The position numbers and the translations under genes were made by a program. From Porites lobata (taxonomy: Eukaryota; Cnidaria; Anthozoa; Scleractinia; Poritidae): a stretch of DNA of 64,000 bases. The notes beneath the pieces were generated by a model, which saw nothing but the letters and a program-made list of their open reading frames with translations, made no database searches and was not told the origin of the DNA. Within the stretch, counting starts at the first letter, position 1. Every line of letters starts with the position of its first letter. The DNA is taken from assembly GCA_942486035.1 (NCBI GenBank), contig CALNXK010000024.1, forward strand, positions 2,756,001-2,820,000. The letters run 5' to 3'. Shown here in pieces: positions 24,737-38,900 of this stretch.

Positions 24737-24952
24737 CTACACAGCTGCCGGGTCATTTGGAGGGAGCCCTTGTCTTCTCCTAACAGCCTTTCTTTCGTTC
24801 CAAGCTTTCTTGCACTCCTTGTACGCTTCAAAATACATTTTGCACTTGGTCTTGTCGTAGTTGTTTTCATCTAAACATTTCATGGACGCTTGTGATTCCG
24901 CAATGCAAGGATTTGTCCTTTGATCAGTGTAGCGCTTCAGTCCGTCCGCCAT
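24737..24952 (-). CDS. CHCHD7: CHCHD7/COX23-like twin-CX9C mitochondrial protein
   Basis: A 71-residue protein read in one exon. It carries the twin CX9C signature: Cys16 and Cys26, then Cys37 and Cys47, each pair separated by nine residues and bridged by CLDENNYD, which is typical of the CHCHD7/Cox23 family. Such proteins are imported into the intermembrane space by the MIA40 (CHCHD4) disulfide relay. Yeast Cox23 is needed for cytochrome c oxidase assembly and copper handling (family knowledge). The start MADGLKRY is chosen because the ATG has a good context (AAAATGG) and the length suits the family. The basic tail ends NDPAAV. No introns are needed for the coding part. The neighbouring PNPT1 and TFAM-like genes are also mitochondrial. 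Confidence 0.92.
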   Translation of the reverse strand: MADGLKRYTDQRTNPCIAESQASMKCLDENNYDKTKCKMYFEAYKECKKAWNERKAVRRRQGLPPNDPAAV

Positions 24953-25792
24953 TTTGTTTCTAATAGTAGCTCCAGTCCCTCTCCGTTTATCGGCTCAAGC
25001 AATGTACGTCAACCGGAAGTGAAATTTTACATTCTTTGGCAGGGGGTTTAAATCGTCTCAGTAATAAGTCAGTATTAGTCTCATATTTTTTATCTCTTGA
25101 GTTGCACGAATGATTGTACCTTTTTCAGCTTTTTACTCGCCGCGCGTGGCTCTAGGAAAGAAAGACGATGCCACGGTCTATCTCAGTGAGAGAACAGACG
25201 CTTTGTTAGCGCTATTAAAGGAAGAGGACTCACTTCCGGTTGACGTGCTTCGCTGAAAAACGCCTTTGCCTAAGCACTGCGAGGAAATAAAACGGCCAGG
25301 ACACGGAGCCTTACGCCCTGATCCGAAGAGGCTCTCCATGCCCGCGATCTGAGCGCCCGAAACAAGTTTGACAAAGAATCAAACCAACGGAGCTTACAAA
25401 TACTCGCCTTTTAATGAAATAGTGTTTTCTTGCAACTTGTGATTCCAGTCGCCATGCCGCATTCTCTTTTAAAACTATGCCCGGGGGACACACAGGAAAC
25501 GTTTGGGATCAATAATAAGTCATGAGCAAATAAAGAATAAACTTGGGGTTGATTCAGTGAACGGAAAAATTGAGTGATTGCATGAAAGGTCACCGATCAA
25601 GGGTGGGTCAGATTTGAAAAGGGTCACTTGTACCCTTTGGAAGGCCTCACAATGAACGATTGTGCGTTTCCATCTCAACATAAGCGTATTTTATCTCATT
25701 TATATGGGAGAATGAGCTATAAATAAGTACATCTTAAAATATCACTATTAAATTATTATTCTTCTTTTTGGGAGAGACAGGGATCTGCATTC
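24953..25792. other. Upstream flank of CHCHD7
   Basis: It should hold the CHCHD7 promoter next to 24952. No other gene or clear repeat is recognised here. Confidence 0.4.
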
Positions 25793-26105
25793 TTCGACGT
25801 TTGGGTGTGTCTCCCTATCTTACAGAGACTTGACTCCTAAGCAAATCTTCAAGAAGCATGAGAACTAGAAGAAGAGGCAGTATGAGGAAAGAGAAATGGA
25901 GATCAAACAGGGAACGTTCACTCCCCTAGTTTTCACGACCACAGGTGGAATGGAAGATGAGTGTGTTAAGTACCACAGCAGACTTGCGGAGCTGGTCGCA
26001 AATAACAAGGGACAAAGTTACTCAGGCGCAATTTCCTGGATAAGAGATAAAGAATCTTTCGCCATCGTACGCTCTGCGTACGCAAGAGTTATTGATCGTA
26101 TCTGA
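25793..26105 (+). pseudogene. 3' end of a LINE retrotransposon ORF, decayed
   Basis: The frame starts with AFFDV-like codons, is broken by stops, and then stays open as EIKQGTFTPLVFTTTGGM through WIRDKESFAIVRSAYARVI to a stop. This resembles the conserved C-terminal tail of reverse-transcriptase polyproteins from animal LINEs, which typically carry an E-x-G-x-F-(S/T)-PLVF...GGM block and a WIR-K-SF-(L/I)-RSA block. Only the tail is present, as expected of a 5'-truncated insertion. An AT-rich 3' flank follows. The LINE clade is not determined. Confidence 0.65.
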
Positions 26106-26938
26106 GCCGCAAGGAATGTATTTGATAATCGTTATTGACACAATGATTGTATTTTTATTATTTATATAATTCTTAATGTTGTATAGTGCTTAATTCTTAC
26201 TTCAAATATCTCTGTGAATTATGTACATATTTTTAAAGTTGAATAAAATTGTTATTACTAAATTAAAAAAATTGTCGTTATTATTGTCATTATAATCCAT
26301 GTAAGAAAATAATTCAATTGTGCGAACAGTATTATGTATATTTAGCTCCATGTAAAATAAGTTACGTTAGTCAATCTTAAAAGATGAGATTTTCCAGGCT
26401 TAGATGCTTTTTTCCTTGTGATTTCAGCAAAGACCTATTCCGTTAACAGAGCGTCTAGCGCTGCAGTCCAGCGAGCGATGAAACAGTTCTGAACTTACGG
26501 TACGACATGCACATTTTGCACAACTTAGAACTAGAACAGTGCCCGGACAGGGGTAATCTGTATCCAACTCGAATCCGGAGAGCAGTATTCGTGCCAGCGA
26601 TTCAAAAACGGGGGAAGTGGGGGCGGCCTTCTCTCTCCCAGGCTACCGCGTGTTTCTCCCATTTGTTTTCACGATCACTGCACACTACTGTCTTGGATCC
26701 TGGTAAGGGTAATTTCCATCTGATCTAAATCTCTTTTCCATTGTGCCACCAGTATAATATCATATGAGGGGCCCGTTTTCTTTACCTAGCCTCACTCGGG
26801 ACTTGACTAGCACATGAATAATTCGCCTCAGAGGTTTTCTTTGGGGCGCGTATACCTCGTTCCCACGGTCTCCTCTTCCCGGAAAGACGAGAGACACTGG
26901 AATGAAACAGGGTTGGAACCTTCCCAGCCTTTCCCCAG
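26106..26938. other. Intergenic sequence between the LINE fragment and PNPT1
   Basis: AT-rich sequence followed by a more GC-rich part near 26560-26720. No gene recognised. The right end should be the PNPT1 3' untranslated region, since that gene stops at 26939. Confidence 0.4.
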
Positions 26939-29900
26939 CTATTTAAGATATGTAGTTATGAAATCCTCCGCAGACTTGTCTTTCTGATTTCCATTAGCTT
27001 TCTTGGACTTGGTTTGTTGAGTCCCATTTATCTTCCTTGTTGGAGTAAGCGGTTTTGGTAAAAGGGCTTTCCTTGAGATTTCAAGTCTCCCCGTTCGCTC
27101 GTCCTTTCCAAGATATTTGACGTCTACAGCATCTCCTACTTTCATTCCTATATCCCTTGGGTTATAAACCTAAAAATAGGACAAAAAGAGGAAATAACAT
27201 GAATAATTTCGGAAGTCAAGATAGACAGTTATTCGAACGAAGATAACAGAGTTTTCAAATGAAGCCAAAGTCAATCAGACCAACCCTAATACCACGTTTC
27301 CTCGAGTAAGTGCTCAGGCGCTTATTCCGTGATAATTTCGATAAAAAGCGAAGCGCTTATTTTAAAAGAAGGCACTCTTAATTAGATATGCGACCACCAC
27401 TCGTAAGCGACCAAGGGCCGGTCCAAAACACCAAATTTTTCTCAATCAAAGCCTTAATACTGGAACCTCTTGTAAACGACCACCTCCTGTAAGCGACCGC
27501 GACCACTTCTTGGGGCTAACGGGACCACTTCACGCATGGTCTGATCTCTACGTTCGCTTTATGTACTGTGTTACTTGAGTATACGAAGAGCTTTTAACGA
27601 TCACTGAAACTTCTCGCATTTTGGGTGGTCGCTTATGGGAGCTGCGACTTTCAATAGAAAGTGAGAGGGGAGAGAGGCGCTCATATTCAGGGAATGGTGC
27701 TCATTAAAAACGGGCGCTCATTTAAGTAAAAGTTGCTTGAGAGAAATGTCAAGAGGGCGCGATTTTGCTCATGTCGTTTCTTACCCTGTTGTGAGACATT
27801 TCTGTCACGTGTAGAAGTACACTAGGCGTGTCCGGCAACAGTTCCACCATAACACCATAATCCCTGGTAAAAATCAATCCGAAAATTAACACACTTGTTT
27901 TGATGACTTGCCAGACTAATAATGTTTCGGTACGGTTACGAAGCCACTTTTACTACGCACCACGCACCACGCAACGCACAATTACAGATAATCAAATATG
28001 CAGAAAAGAAGCAACAACACACATGGAAAACACGCGCGGTAGCAACTCTCGCGAGGTCTCATATGAGAGATTTGCAATCATTCAAGAAAAGCTGAAATGA
28101 AACATATATTGAAGAGAAAAATACCCCGACCCTCAGCGACTACAGTGACCCGGTGGCCAACTAAATTACAAGCTCATGAGATCTGATAGACTATTAGAAA
28201 AAGCATAAATAACTGGATTCGCTAAGAATCACTAAGGTTGTAAATGAAAACCCCCCAAAACCTGTTGAACAATAATTTGAGGACTTGAAAAAAGTGGAAA
28301 GCAGTGACATTCTCTGTACCAATTTGAAGCTCGACTGAACGACAAAGGAAACGGGTGGCAACGATTTACAGTGTGTCTTCTACTATATCATTTTTGTCCT
28401 GAACTGAATATATGTAATGTTGTGAGGGGTGGCTGTTCAAGATGAAACTTGGTGATTCTACAATTTCCGATAACTCATAAGTACTGCTTCACAATAATGG
28501 ATTATTGTTCCATTTTAACTCCATTTTTACTTAAGAGCCTTCTAATCTTAAGTACAGTTAACTCTCGCCTTGCGAACACCCCGATAATACGGACAGCAGC
28601 TAAATCCCGGGCAAAAATAAATTATAGATGTTTGACTGAAAAACAACTCCCGCTATTACGGACTCTCGCTAATGAGGACACTGACTCAAGGTTCCTACAA
28701 TAGTGTCCGCTAAAAAAGGAATTGGATGTGCGTTCTTAGCAACCGACCGCGGGGTTGGAGAGATAACTAATAAGCCGCTAGCTGTCACACGAGAGTTACT
28801 TACCTCACATCAACAATGTTCGCGGTATATTTTTCTCCAACCTCAAGACATTCTGTCCAGTCCTATGAAACCAAAGAAACCAAGCTTAGAGCCGGCACAC
28901 TGGAACCTCGATATAACGAAGGGCCAAGGGACTGGTAAAATATGTTCGTCATAAAGAGGATTCATTATATTAGAGTTCTTTTCGATATAATTATACATTT
29001 ACTAGAGCGATGAATATCGTTCGTTAGACCACAGACTTCATTATATAAAGGTTCGTAATATCAACGTTCCACTGTATTATATAAATCGTTTCTGCATAAC
29101 AACGTGATACTGTATTTACGTCCGAAGGCCTGAATAAATACCTTCACCATAACAGCTCCACTTGCCTAAGATATAGAATTCGCTCTCCAGTGTCTTCCGT
29201 TCCCTTTGTTTGTTTATAAATCATAATTCAAAGATGAATTTAACCTCGCCACTAATACCTCTTGCGTTGTTAACTCATTGATTTTTTCTATCGTCTCCTG
29301 AAGAACTTTCGAGTTAGGTGCAAACACTGAAAACTCCTCTTCGTCAATTCGACTGATTGTTGAACCTGAAGAACACAGCACAACAGGAGGTAAGTGCTTT
29401 GTTGCGCCGAATTAGCGCTTAACGAAATGTCCGTCTATCAAATGAGGAGAATAATCCTGAACGCCACAACTTTTTCAACAAGTTCATCGTTTTAATATTT
29501 GCTATTTACATGTGTGTAATACTTTTCACGCATTCGCCAGTTCCAAATCCTCCCACTTTCTCTTTGTTAACCGACAAACTTTGCCATGGCATTGTTTTAG
29601 ATTATCGGTGACGGTGATTGTGAGTGTCAAGAAAAAAATTAGAAACAATTTTGACGCAAACTGTGGGCAAACAAATGAATTATGGAAAGACGTAGGCATG
29701 GTTTGACCGCGTTTTGTAACGCTTTTCTCGATTCCAGCGCTTTGTTTCGGCCCTACGTTTTGAAGGCCGTACTACATTTTCGCCGAGCTTAGCACATTGT
29801 TACAATTTTCCCGCGGCTGGCAATGGTTTTTGTTGTTGTTTCCCGCGCTTAGCGTTAGTTCTAAGCTTCCCCCACGCTTCCCTAATCAAGAGCAACTAAG

Positions 29901-32900
29901 GTCACTTCTTTTTTAAACCCAGCTCTTGTGCTCAAACCTTCCTTAAACTTCCTTAAAAAGCATAAATGATTGAAATCTCGATACAATTAATTAAGTAAAA
30001 AAGAAAAGGAGTTTGACAGGTAGTGGATGTGAAGTCATCAGCCGGGAAGTTTTCTGAAACGTTGCAACTTAAGGCCACATAAATTACAGAGAGTTACGAT
30101 GACCCTACCTGTCTCGTCCTGTAGATTCTTAATCGTCAAACCTCCAACTCCAAGAAGCTTTTTGCTTTGTGTTAAAGACACAGTTACATTTGCTAAGAAG
30201 TGAATGAAATGCATTGGTTGGAAGACTTAAAATCAAGTCTTTCGATTTCAAAGAAAAGCAGAGGAATACAGATGACCCCCCCCCCCCGCTACCCACTAAA
30301 ACCTACAGGATAGTATAGATGATAACTCTGAGTCTTAACAACACTTCAACAAATCCTAGCATATGACCCTTGCCTCTGGCCATAGTTGATGCCGCAATAT
30401 TTGGGCGCAATAGAAATGTACGATTTCTGTTTTATTATACTGGAAACGTCCGTTAGAGCTTACCTAAAGCCGGTGTATTTTCCTTAAGCGTTTCTCTTGG
30501 TTCACTCTGACAACTTTCAAGAATATCCAAAACTTTCATCCTGTCCTCTGCGACAAAACCAACCAAACAATAAGTACTAATAACTTTGTAATTGGTAAAA
30601 AAAAAAGTACGCAAAAAATTGAGGGATCACCATCAAAATACCCCAAGCGATGAAAGTGTAAAATAACACCAAATAGCAGTCTCTACGTCTCCATTCAAAG
30701 TTAACCGGTATGATAAGTTTAATTTAATTTTGCTCAGTCGGACAAAATATTTGTACCTGTTGCTTTGATCACTGCTTCTTCTACGATATGCAAAGGGAGT
30801 CCTGGCACCTTGAAATCGGCCTGTCATATTGAAATGTTTGATGTAATATTAGGCACAACATCTGGAAGATCTGGTACGATATTCACTATTTATAGCTTGT
30901 CAACAAAAGAGAGGGCGCGGAAGAAAGCTTATGCTTGTTAAATGGTAAAAACTCTGTTATTACCACCCAAAGCCCTTGAAAGTCTAGTTGTACCTAAGGT
31001 CGCATCAACTAGGTGGTAATTGTCGTTCCCATGCTGTCTTTTGTTCCCTTGAAGTAAAAAAGTGAGATAAGGACCAGCTCCAACCCTCGCCGGAACAGAT
31101 TTTGCAGTCTCTCTCCTTCTAGAGGACGGCAAAACGAGACAGCCTGAGAACAAGTTTGCTAGGAGGTGGAATTAACGAGGTTTTCAGTTACAAAAGTGAC
31201 TGGTTCGCCAGGCCAAAGAATGTGGTCGTTATAATACGACGATAGAGTTAGGAAGTGGTTTTAATACGGGATTCCAACGTATAGTCAACTCCTTTCATTG
31301 CGGGGATTGTAGGGACCTCGAGTTAGTGTCCTTATTACCGAGAGTCCGTAATAGCGGGAGTTTATTTCAGTCAAATGTCTGTATTTTGTTTTTGCCGGGG
31401 ATGTAGCTGCTGTCTGTTTTATCTGGGTGTCTGTTATAGCGGAGTGTCCGCAAGGCAAGAGTACTTGCTACGCCTTTGCTAGAGACAGGACCACTGCATT
31501 TCTACGTTATGATCCAAACTAGCTGAAGGTCTAGTTCATCTAGCCGTTTGGAGGGCAAAAGCAGCACCTTCTGCTCCAGAAATTTTAAGACCATAAGAGC
31601 GCCCCGCCCGCAAACTCCATCTCTTCAGCCAGGCGCAAACACGACCAACTGAGCTAACCCTACCTTGCCTCTAATCAGAATATGGTACTAATAATGAATG
31701 TTGTTGTTGTTGTTTCTTTTTATTGTGTTATTTTCTTTTGGTTTGTTGTTTTCAATTCTTAATCTAGGCTCGATTTCCGCCACACTCTCGGGTCCGGTTT
31801 TGTTCCGGCTCTCCATGAAGGACGTGGCCTCATTTCCCGACAGTGGCCGGTAAGAGAGCCTATTCTTTTTTCTCTACGAAAAGCTTTAGTTTCAAATGCC
31901 AGTACACGTTAGGATCTTACATCCCTACCTGAAGCGCAGTTATTCCTTGTCTACTTCCAGCAAGCTTAAAGTCCATGTCTCCCATAAAGTCTTCAATACC
32001 CTGTCGGCGGATTGAACAAATACTAGTTATAGATGAACCATTAGTGAGTGACAGGCAAAATGCAAAAAACAGAAACAGAAAACAAAAAGTATTCTGTTTC
32101 TTTCAGTTACTGCTAAATAACCGCTTTTCTTGGCAACGACGACGAGGACGGCAGTGAAAACGTCGCTAAAAAATGAATTTGCATCCTTCCAAACTTTATC
32201 GCATCCATTTGAACCCGCTAAATTTGTCAAATGCAGGCGATTTCTTCTGGGGTTGAATTCTTACAGACCTTATCCAGCTTCAAAACTAGAAGAAAGGGAA
32301 ATTTGTCGCCGTATGTTCACGTCCTCCAAAACACGTCGCACGCAGAGGTTTCACAACGAAGTCGTGCAGTGCACATCAAAGAAATGTATTAAAACAGGTG
32401 ATGCACGTGTAGAGCTGTTGTTTTGCTCATAAAAACAATCGTTTTTTTTACGCTGTCGTTGTCGTCGTCGTCGTCGTCGTCGTAATAGTTGCTTAAGCTC
32501 CCGACTGGGATGAAAAGGTGTTGAACTAAAGACGCAAAAGTTGAAAGACTAATGAAGGTTCATCGGAAGAGAAATGCCATGCGCGCACATACCTAGAATC
32601 GCGCGGTTTTCGGTCATCTCGCCACCAAACCATCTCGCCGTCTACTCGCCACCATATTTAACTCTGCAATAATTGACACTGTTCACTTACCTGAGATCGT
32701 TACTTCTTCCTTAGGCCCAAATACAAGTTTATCGATTGTAATTGACACCTTACGTCGAACTTCTCAATGTTGAGTTTTATTTTTTGTGAATAATTGCGAC
32801 TTTTTAATACTTTAAAACGGATTATTTGCATCGCTCGAGAGGTGCGATTTGTTTAAAATCCAACTGCCTTTCCTATGAAAGTAGAGTAATATTGGCACTT

Positions 32901-35900
32901 GACCCTTACCTCCTTAAATTTCATATTGTTAATTTAAAGTGAAGAAATTGTCTTCTTTGATACTTGTCCTTCGGGTAAGAATTAAGATCTATATTCCTTG
33001 GTGGCGATTTAGTTGGTAGCGAGATGGTTTGGTGGCGAGGTGACCGGGTACCGATCACGCATATCAAAACGCTACAGACAAAAAATATATATCTAAAAGA
33101 GCTATCTTGAACTGAGCACTGCTCAGGCGACAATATTTTTCATACGTCTTACCAAAATATCAGTCATCAGGCGATACTGTTCAATATCTGGCTTTTTAGG
33201 ATCCTCAGCATCGCTGCTACTAACTAATCCACAGGCAACTCCTGCTACATGCCGACTGATTGGTATTCCTGTGACGAGGTAAAACGTTAACTGTGCATCT
33301 GATTGAAAAAACATTGCGCTTTATTTGGTGCTACATATAATTTGTAAACCCGAATCGGTTTGGATATTTTCCAAGATCTTGTTTTCTTTTCTTTTTTTTT
33401 GTTTTTGCACTTTTATGGACCTCTTATTTCAGACCAGCATACACACATCTCGACCGAACAAGCTTGGTCAATAAAGGGTACATTATAAGGCCAAAACAAA
33501 AAGTATGCTTGCAGGAGAAAGCAAGTAATCCCGAGTGGACAAGACAGGCCATCATGCACGCTCAGGCAGCCATCGACACGCAGTTGGTTTTCATTTTGCC
33601 CGCTTGCAGAGCCAGCCGCATAATAAAAGGACATTAAAAATCACTTGGGTACTTCCTTGGTCAAATGGTAAAAGAAAAATCAATACAAATCTTGCTTGTA
33701 AAACGTTGGAAGGAGAGAATACCTGCGTCCATTAAAGCCAAGCTTCCCGCACATGCCGTCGCTATGGATGACGAACCTACAAACACAAAAGAACATTTCC
33801 TTACCCAAAACACTTGCGCAATTCAAACATAACGTGTCAGAATAAATGGGGCGAAGCCAAAGAAAAGCTGAATATAAGGCAGTCTGGTTTGCAGCTGTTA
33901 CAATGACATTACACCATAAGTGAGCATTGAGAGAAGCTATTTAAACTCTAAGAGTTCATTCCATTCATTAATCGTGCTCGCACTGGTAAACGAACACACA
34001 CTTACACCTCCCTGCGACATAGCCATCGGGACTGGGGATTGGGATACACAAAATCAGGTGGAATTTGTGCTACTTGTTGCGGCGAGAAAATTCTGTTGCG
34101 GAGACGAAAGATTTTCACAAAAATTCTCCTATACACAAGACGTAATTTGTCCCTGCAACGGGGCGCGCAAAGTGTTGCAGTAACTTGTCGCCCTACCTGT
34201 ACTGTACAAGGAATGGTTTTGTCGCCATGAACAGAATAGAATTCCACGCAACATATAGCAACGGCTAAGGAGATCGGCGGCATATGAAAACCTGGGCTGG
34301 GTTGTTCAAAGCTGGGTTAAGATAACCCAGGGTTAGTGCGAAATTTGAATTCAGATTTGAAAGCATAAAAAGTAACTTCAGTCTGATTTTTTCCGTCAAC
34401 AGGTTAATGATTAGATGCTTTCAAGAATAACAGAGAAAATCATCCGACAAAATGCTTTTGTACAAAAAAAAAGAAAGCCGGGTTAAATTTAACCCTGGGT
34501 TAGCGCTAATCGGCCTTCGAACAACTGGGCCCTGGCCAATAACATTTCAGGGCGAAAAGGTCGTAGATAATAAAGGGCTTATTACTTAAGCGCAAATTAA
34601 CCACTTACCATTTGATTCCAATACCTGTGAAGTCAATCTGATGGCAAACGGGAAATCTTTAGGAACAACTGGTTCTAAGGCCTTTTCTGCCAAGTTACCT
34701 AGATAGAATAAAACGGTTTTAAAAGGTTTTATGCTTCAGCTGCCACAAGGTGGGAATAAAACTCGCAAATGCACAAACTGAAAGTAGCCTTACCGTGACC
34801 AACTTCGCGTCGATTAAACCCACCCACCCGTCCTGTTTCATTGACACAAAATGGTGGAAACTACACAAGAAAGTAAAACAAACAATTAACGACAGAACTG
34901 AATTCGATAAAACTTGAAAATATTGGAAACAAACGAAAGGCGGCATACCTCGTAGTGGAGTATAAATGGTTTCTCTCTCACATCTCTGTTGAATTGTATG
35001 AACAACAAATCAAGGTTAAGAACATTGTATTATCATTACAAGATAATTGTCTTATCTACAAGAGCTGTAATCGTTATATTCCCTTGCCTGCGAGCAAGCT
35101 CTCCTGGGGTTCCCAGGGGTACGGGGGTAGGGGAGGGAAGAGGGGAAGAGCGCCCCGGGAAAGCCTGCTCTAGGTTATAATTATGTTCCCATGTTCTCAC
35201 AACTTGATGCAGCCTCGTCCTCAGGCCTTTTCCTAGCCTGTTCCAGGCGTTCAGATAGTCGGGGCGGCGCAGGAAAGCGGGGGAAAAACAGCTAGGAGTG
35301 GGGTAAGGAGAAGCAGGGAAAACACAGCCAGGGGTGGGGTAAGGAGAGAGGGTGAAGGAAAAGGAACTGAAGGCTACTGTAGCTTGTTCCAGGCGTTTAG
35401 ATGATGGAGAGTGGCGCGAAATGAAGAGGGGAGGAAAAACAGCGGAAGCTCTTTCTCCCTACCACCACCTCCTCCTTGCGTTTTCCTGTTCACTTTTGTA
35501 CCTCCCCTAGAATCTGAACGCTTAGAAGAGGCTTTTCCCCATATAAAATGGCCTCTCCCATTTTTGGCTTAGGGAAAAGCTCCGGGGACGAGGTTGTACA
35601 ACTTGCAACCAACAGTAACCAAACATAATTTTGTGACAACACTGTGACATGTAAAAGAGTTAATCGATTGTGATTACAGTTGAACCCCTCTACAACGGCC
35701 ACCTTGGGGACAGAAGAAAGTGACCATTGTTGAGAGGTTGAAACAATAGTGAATGTATGGACTGTCTGCCAAAAAATGGCCGTAGTAGAGAGGTAACCGT
35801 TAGCGGTGGTTCGACTGTTATTTAAAAGTAAACTTCATCCATCTGTTCCCTAAAATTTACGATTCTGTTTCAAATAATTATACCCAAATCTCGTAAAGAC

Positions 35901-38900
35901 ATAGCTTTTGGTATCCTTGCATGGGGCCAAAAGTGTCTGTCCGTAATAGAGCTGAACGGTGACGGTTTAATAGAGCACTTTGACCGTATGGCAACGCTGT
36001 AAAGTAGGATAAAGAGTGAGTGCGTTTTAGGCGTAATATAACCTGTGTGGGCATTTAGTTCTCAGTATAGCTCTACGTGAAAACTCTGTTACGACACTCT
36101 ACAGTCAAAATCCTTTGAGTTGGTACGATGTGTCCACTGATTAAGGAGCTAACTAACGATTAAGATTTGTCCTGAGAAGCGAAAAATTGAAATAAGTTCT
36201 TACCCCACACCCTCCGCTGTAGCATCAGACTGTTTTGCAGAACGAAGAGATCCAAGAGTTGCTGTGCAGAAAACCTGAGTAAACAGAATTAACGCTTTAC
36301 TGTGAAGAAAAATGTCACGAAACGCAGGCAGTGCATGTTTGTGGTGGCTTTCGTTTATGTCCATTTGTTATCTATGAACTTGAAAACATCATTTGACTAG
36401 CCGTCTTATTGGTGGCGATTTCCTTGGTTGCCAGATGACCGTAAACCCCCGGGCCGTAAACCGTTCCACCACAAACTGATTTTCGCTCGCTCGCACTTGG
36501 ATGCTCCCCAATGCGACAATCCAGAGGGACTGTTAGCAGTCTGCGGTAATCAACGATGTTAAATTCAGTTTATCTTTAACGTGTAGGTAAAATACTAACC
36601 TGAGTTTCTCCTCTTTGAAATAAGGAGGAACCATGAAGAGTTTTGAATATATCCACCTCACACACAATGGGGCGAAGAGCATCGAAATGGCGCCCATCAC
36701 ATCTGACAAAATTAAAGTAAATAAAAATATCCAGGGTCAAACCATCAAGAACTTTTTTAAAAACCGGACTCGAGATATACATGTAGCAGCAGTAGGGTAT
36801 TCATTTGCAAAAAGAACAATTTGCACACGGGGAAAAGGACTAAAAACTGATGAATGTTAGACTTTGAAACTCATTTTAAGGCTGGTGTAAACATATGAAA
36901 AGAACAACGCCAAATTTGCCTCTGTTACCTTTGAGCTTTCTCTAGAATGTTCCTTCGAAAAACTGCTTTAGTTACGGCAAACACTTTCTCCGCTATAAGA
37001 TTTGCTGGAACGTCTGGAAACTGTTCTGAAGAAAAACATTATTGTAAAAAAATAAATGAGTCTCTCGCCTGCACAGTACTTCTACAATGTTGGGCAAAAA
37101 GTGTTAAGAATTTTGCACTTTCTTATCCTTAGAATGCCACTGGTACCGCCGTGATCCCTCCCCTCACCCCAACCTGGTCAATTTTGTTCAGCTGGGGTCA
37201 GAAATGATCCACCCGGATTTCTGTGGGGGTGAGGGGGAGGGGGGGGGAGTATTTTTAGTTGCCAAAGCTTTCAAGAGATTTATCTTGAAACAAAACGTGG
37301 TAACGTCCATTTTTCATAACATTTGGTTGTAAATATTCTACCCTTTACCTGAGTTCTAGACTTGCCTGCAAGTCAAAATCAAAATTTTTTCACGAGCGCG
37401 AAGCGCGAGCGGTAGATTTTTTACGTTTTCTGCGGAAAAATAGAGCGAGAGAGCGACAAGTCTTCGCGCTGGCGCCAACTGCCGCAACCGGAAATGAGAA
37501 GCGAAGGACTTTGAGACAGTCTACCTGAGTTCATGCGTGCTAAGAATTTCTCATGCCTTATTGAGCTATTAGCTTTACTGAACACTTTTAAAAAACACGT
37601 TAACTTGAACCAAGGTAATGAAAATGATGAAGGTCAACATAGTGAAGTCTCTATGTGAGCTTCAGGACTTTGGAAGAAATCAGGTGCTTCCGGAATTGGT
37701 CAGATCTAAGATGAAAATCCAACCTTTCTTACTTTGACTGAAGTATTCTTGAGTAGGTATGTAACAGGGATACCACTTTTCAGTGGAAGGTATACAAAAG
37801 GAGTATATTTTCTGTTAAAAATCATATCTAAATAAAAAGGGGTTGGACCTCAGGGCGTAGCATTCCCGTATAAAACGTTATTAACTAGCTTCCCACCCAC
37901 CTACCCCTCTCCCTCCTGGATTGTGCCGAAGATTTTTGAGAGACTTGTGCGGACTGCGGACTTTGACACGGTTATACAACAAGGAAAATTCTAATGAATT
38001 TTTTCCCAGCATATTTTATAGTGCTATACAGAATATTTTAGCTTATGGCTGAGGCATAAAGTACAAAACTTGATCGCACGTGTTTACGATTAGCCTACCA
38101 ATCCTACTACAGGGCGAGAGTCACAGATTTCATCATTAAGACCTTGCAGTTTGTGCTATAAGCGTGGCTTCATTTCTAATGAAATTGGTGAGTTAAATGA
38201 AAAACGGGTACAGATTTCGACACCCCTTTTTGATACGTTCATGATAATTTTATGCAATAATTATGTAATTTAATAAGTTAAGACAAAAGTATTACCTTGA
38301 ACAGTTTCCACACATGAATCCCTAACTGCAAACATTTCTCTATCACGTTCTTGCTGGGGATCAAAAAGTAAATACTATAAACAAATTGTTATAATTTTTC
38401 CGCAGATGCATTTGAAAATCATGAGATCTTTTGTTAGTTTGCTGTTGCATCCTGCTCCTCCCACCCAACAACACCATGTTAAGTTTTTGGCAAAAGCTGG
38501 TCTTTTTTGACGATTTGTGTACATCTTTCATTTTGTCGCTTAAAGGGCTATCCACACAAAAGTGAACTGAACTTAGGTCACTTTGATGAAGTCCACAGAG
38601 GTTCCAAACAAAGTGTGTAGTTTTGTTACCGTTGGTGATTTATTTAAATTTGATGAGAGGCTTCCAAATTGCTTCATTACCACAGAAACTAACCTTTGAG
38701 TAAGTAAAGTTTGAAAAGATTTCATCCAAGCGGTCAACTAAAATACTGGAAGAAAACAGAAATTATAATATTAAAAACTGGAAATTATGCATAAATCTTT
38801 AGCCTGCATGCGAATACAGCTGTATCACCTCGCTCAGCACCACTGAGGACGTATTGTGGGAGGAGAGGAAAGAGGAGAGACTGCTGTATTCACAGGCTAA

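Noticed and set aside
28555..31467. A single large transposon bounded by the two inverted half-elements
   Set aside because: PNPT1 exons in correct order lie between them, so they must be two separate insertions.
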